Position numbers and translations under genes: made by a program
Part shown: in pieces, positions 63,829 through 64,000 of the stretch
How the letters are laid out: each line of letters begins with the position of its first letter
Position numbering within the stretch: position 1 is the first letter of the stretch
Notes under the pieces: model-generated
The model's database searches: none
The model's input: the letters and a program-made list of their open reading frames with translations, nothing else
What the model was told of the DNA's origin: nothing
NCBI GenBank assembly: GCA_024280115.1
Contig: JAJRQT010000013.1
Span: forward strand, 1 to 64,000
Length of the DNA: 64,000 nucleotides
Direction of reading: 5' to 3'
DNA from: Bacteroidota bacterium
Lineage (GTDB): Bacteria; Bacteroidota; Bacteroidia; Cytophagales; Cyclobacteriaceae

Positions 63829-64000
63829 ATGACACTCAAAAAGAAAATGAATCGCCGGCATTTCATCGGTTCGGCTGCCGCTACAACAGCAACAATTTCC
63901 ATTGTGCCAAGACATGTGCTGGGTGGGTCAGGTTTTGTTGCTCCATCGGATAAAATAACTGTTGCCAATATCGGTTGTGGTACCCAGGGACTTCGCGAAA
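63829..64000 (+). CDS. Tat-exported Gfo/Idh/MocA-family oxidoreductase, partial
   Basis: This is the first 57 codons of a gene cut by the window end. It begins MTLKKKMNRRHFIGSAAATT, with the Arg-Arg Tat signal, then VLGGSGFVAPSDKITVANIG and the Rossmann-type GCGTQGLRE. An alternative start is the ATG at 63847 (MNRRHF). Such Tat-exported oxidoreductases use NAD(P) and act on sugars, often paired with DUF1080 proteins. The rest of the gene is outside the window. Confidence 0.85.
   Translation, partial: MTLKKKMNRRHFIGSAAATTATISIVPRHVLGGSGFVAPSDKITVANIGCGTQGLRE

Overview
The window comes from the chromosome of a Bacteroidota bacterium, most likely Cytophagales-like. The signs are a type IX secretion (T9SS) cargo protease with a Por-type C-terminal sorting domain, a second cargo with a gliding-type (type B) C-terminus, a PorP/SprF-OmpA protein, a DUF2723 membrane glycosyltransferase, a DUF2807 (GIN) protein, many lipobox signal peptides, few Shine-Dalgarno sequences, and at least one good Bacteroidota promoter (TTTG ... 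TAnnTTTG). No rRNA, tRNA or CRISPR array was seen.

Positions 1-26,600 are mostly housekeeping. In order they hold a peptidase E remnant, a GIN-domain protein, a divergent EF-G paralogue, a YegS/DgkB-type lipid kinase, an ABC ATPase with a cobalamin adenosyltransferase, ilvE, prfB with its programmed +1 frameshift, a gluconate 5-dehydrogenase-like SDR, saccharopine dehydrogenase, a 2-oxoacid dehydrogenase E2, cinA, a 1416-residue secreted subtilase, the overlapping trio fmt-folA-SDR, a NamZ-like (DUF1343) lipoprotein, a LolC/E-type permease, a DPM1-like glycosyltransferase, a GmhB-like phosphatase and a catalase.

Positions 26,600-42,200 carry a GH78 alpha-L-rhamnosidase lipoprotein, a 1039-residue DUF2723 protein, a sensor kinase whose response regulator is split by a one-base frameshift, and a tightly overlapping minus-strand operon. 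That operon encodes an ECF sigma factor, a TonB-like membrane protein, an FG-GAP/type-B-CTD secreted protein and a PorP-OmpA protein. Short dispersed repeats and MITE-like elements sit between these genes.

Positions 42,200-64,000 are accessory and the least understood part. Three tandem paralogues of about 890 residues, all secreted and of no family I recognise, alternate with a GxxExxY gene framed by inverted repeats and with a TlpA-like thioredoxin. They are followed by a secreted beta-rich 606-residue protein and a uroporphyrinogen-decarboxylase/MtaA-type protein. Further on come two DUF1080 (3-keto-glycoside hydrolase-like) proteins, a secreted ADP-ribosylglycohydrolase-family lipoprotein and, at the window edge, the start of a Tat-exported Gfo/Idh/MocA oxidoreductase. 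Between them lie a PepSY protein, a DinB protein and a GbsR/MarR regulator-small protein-class III cyclase operon with a clear operator over its promoter.

The accessory half most simply reads as a periplasmic or secreted system for processing glycosides, perhaps through 3-keto intermediates. The exact substrate and the role of the 890-residue family cannot be told from sequence. No decisive new defence or CRISPR-like system was seen. The strongest candidate for undescribed biology is the tandem 890-residue family with its neighbours.
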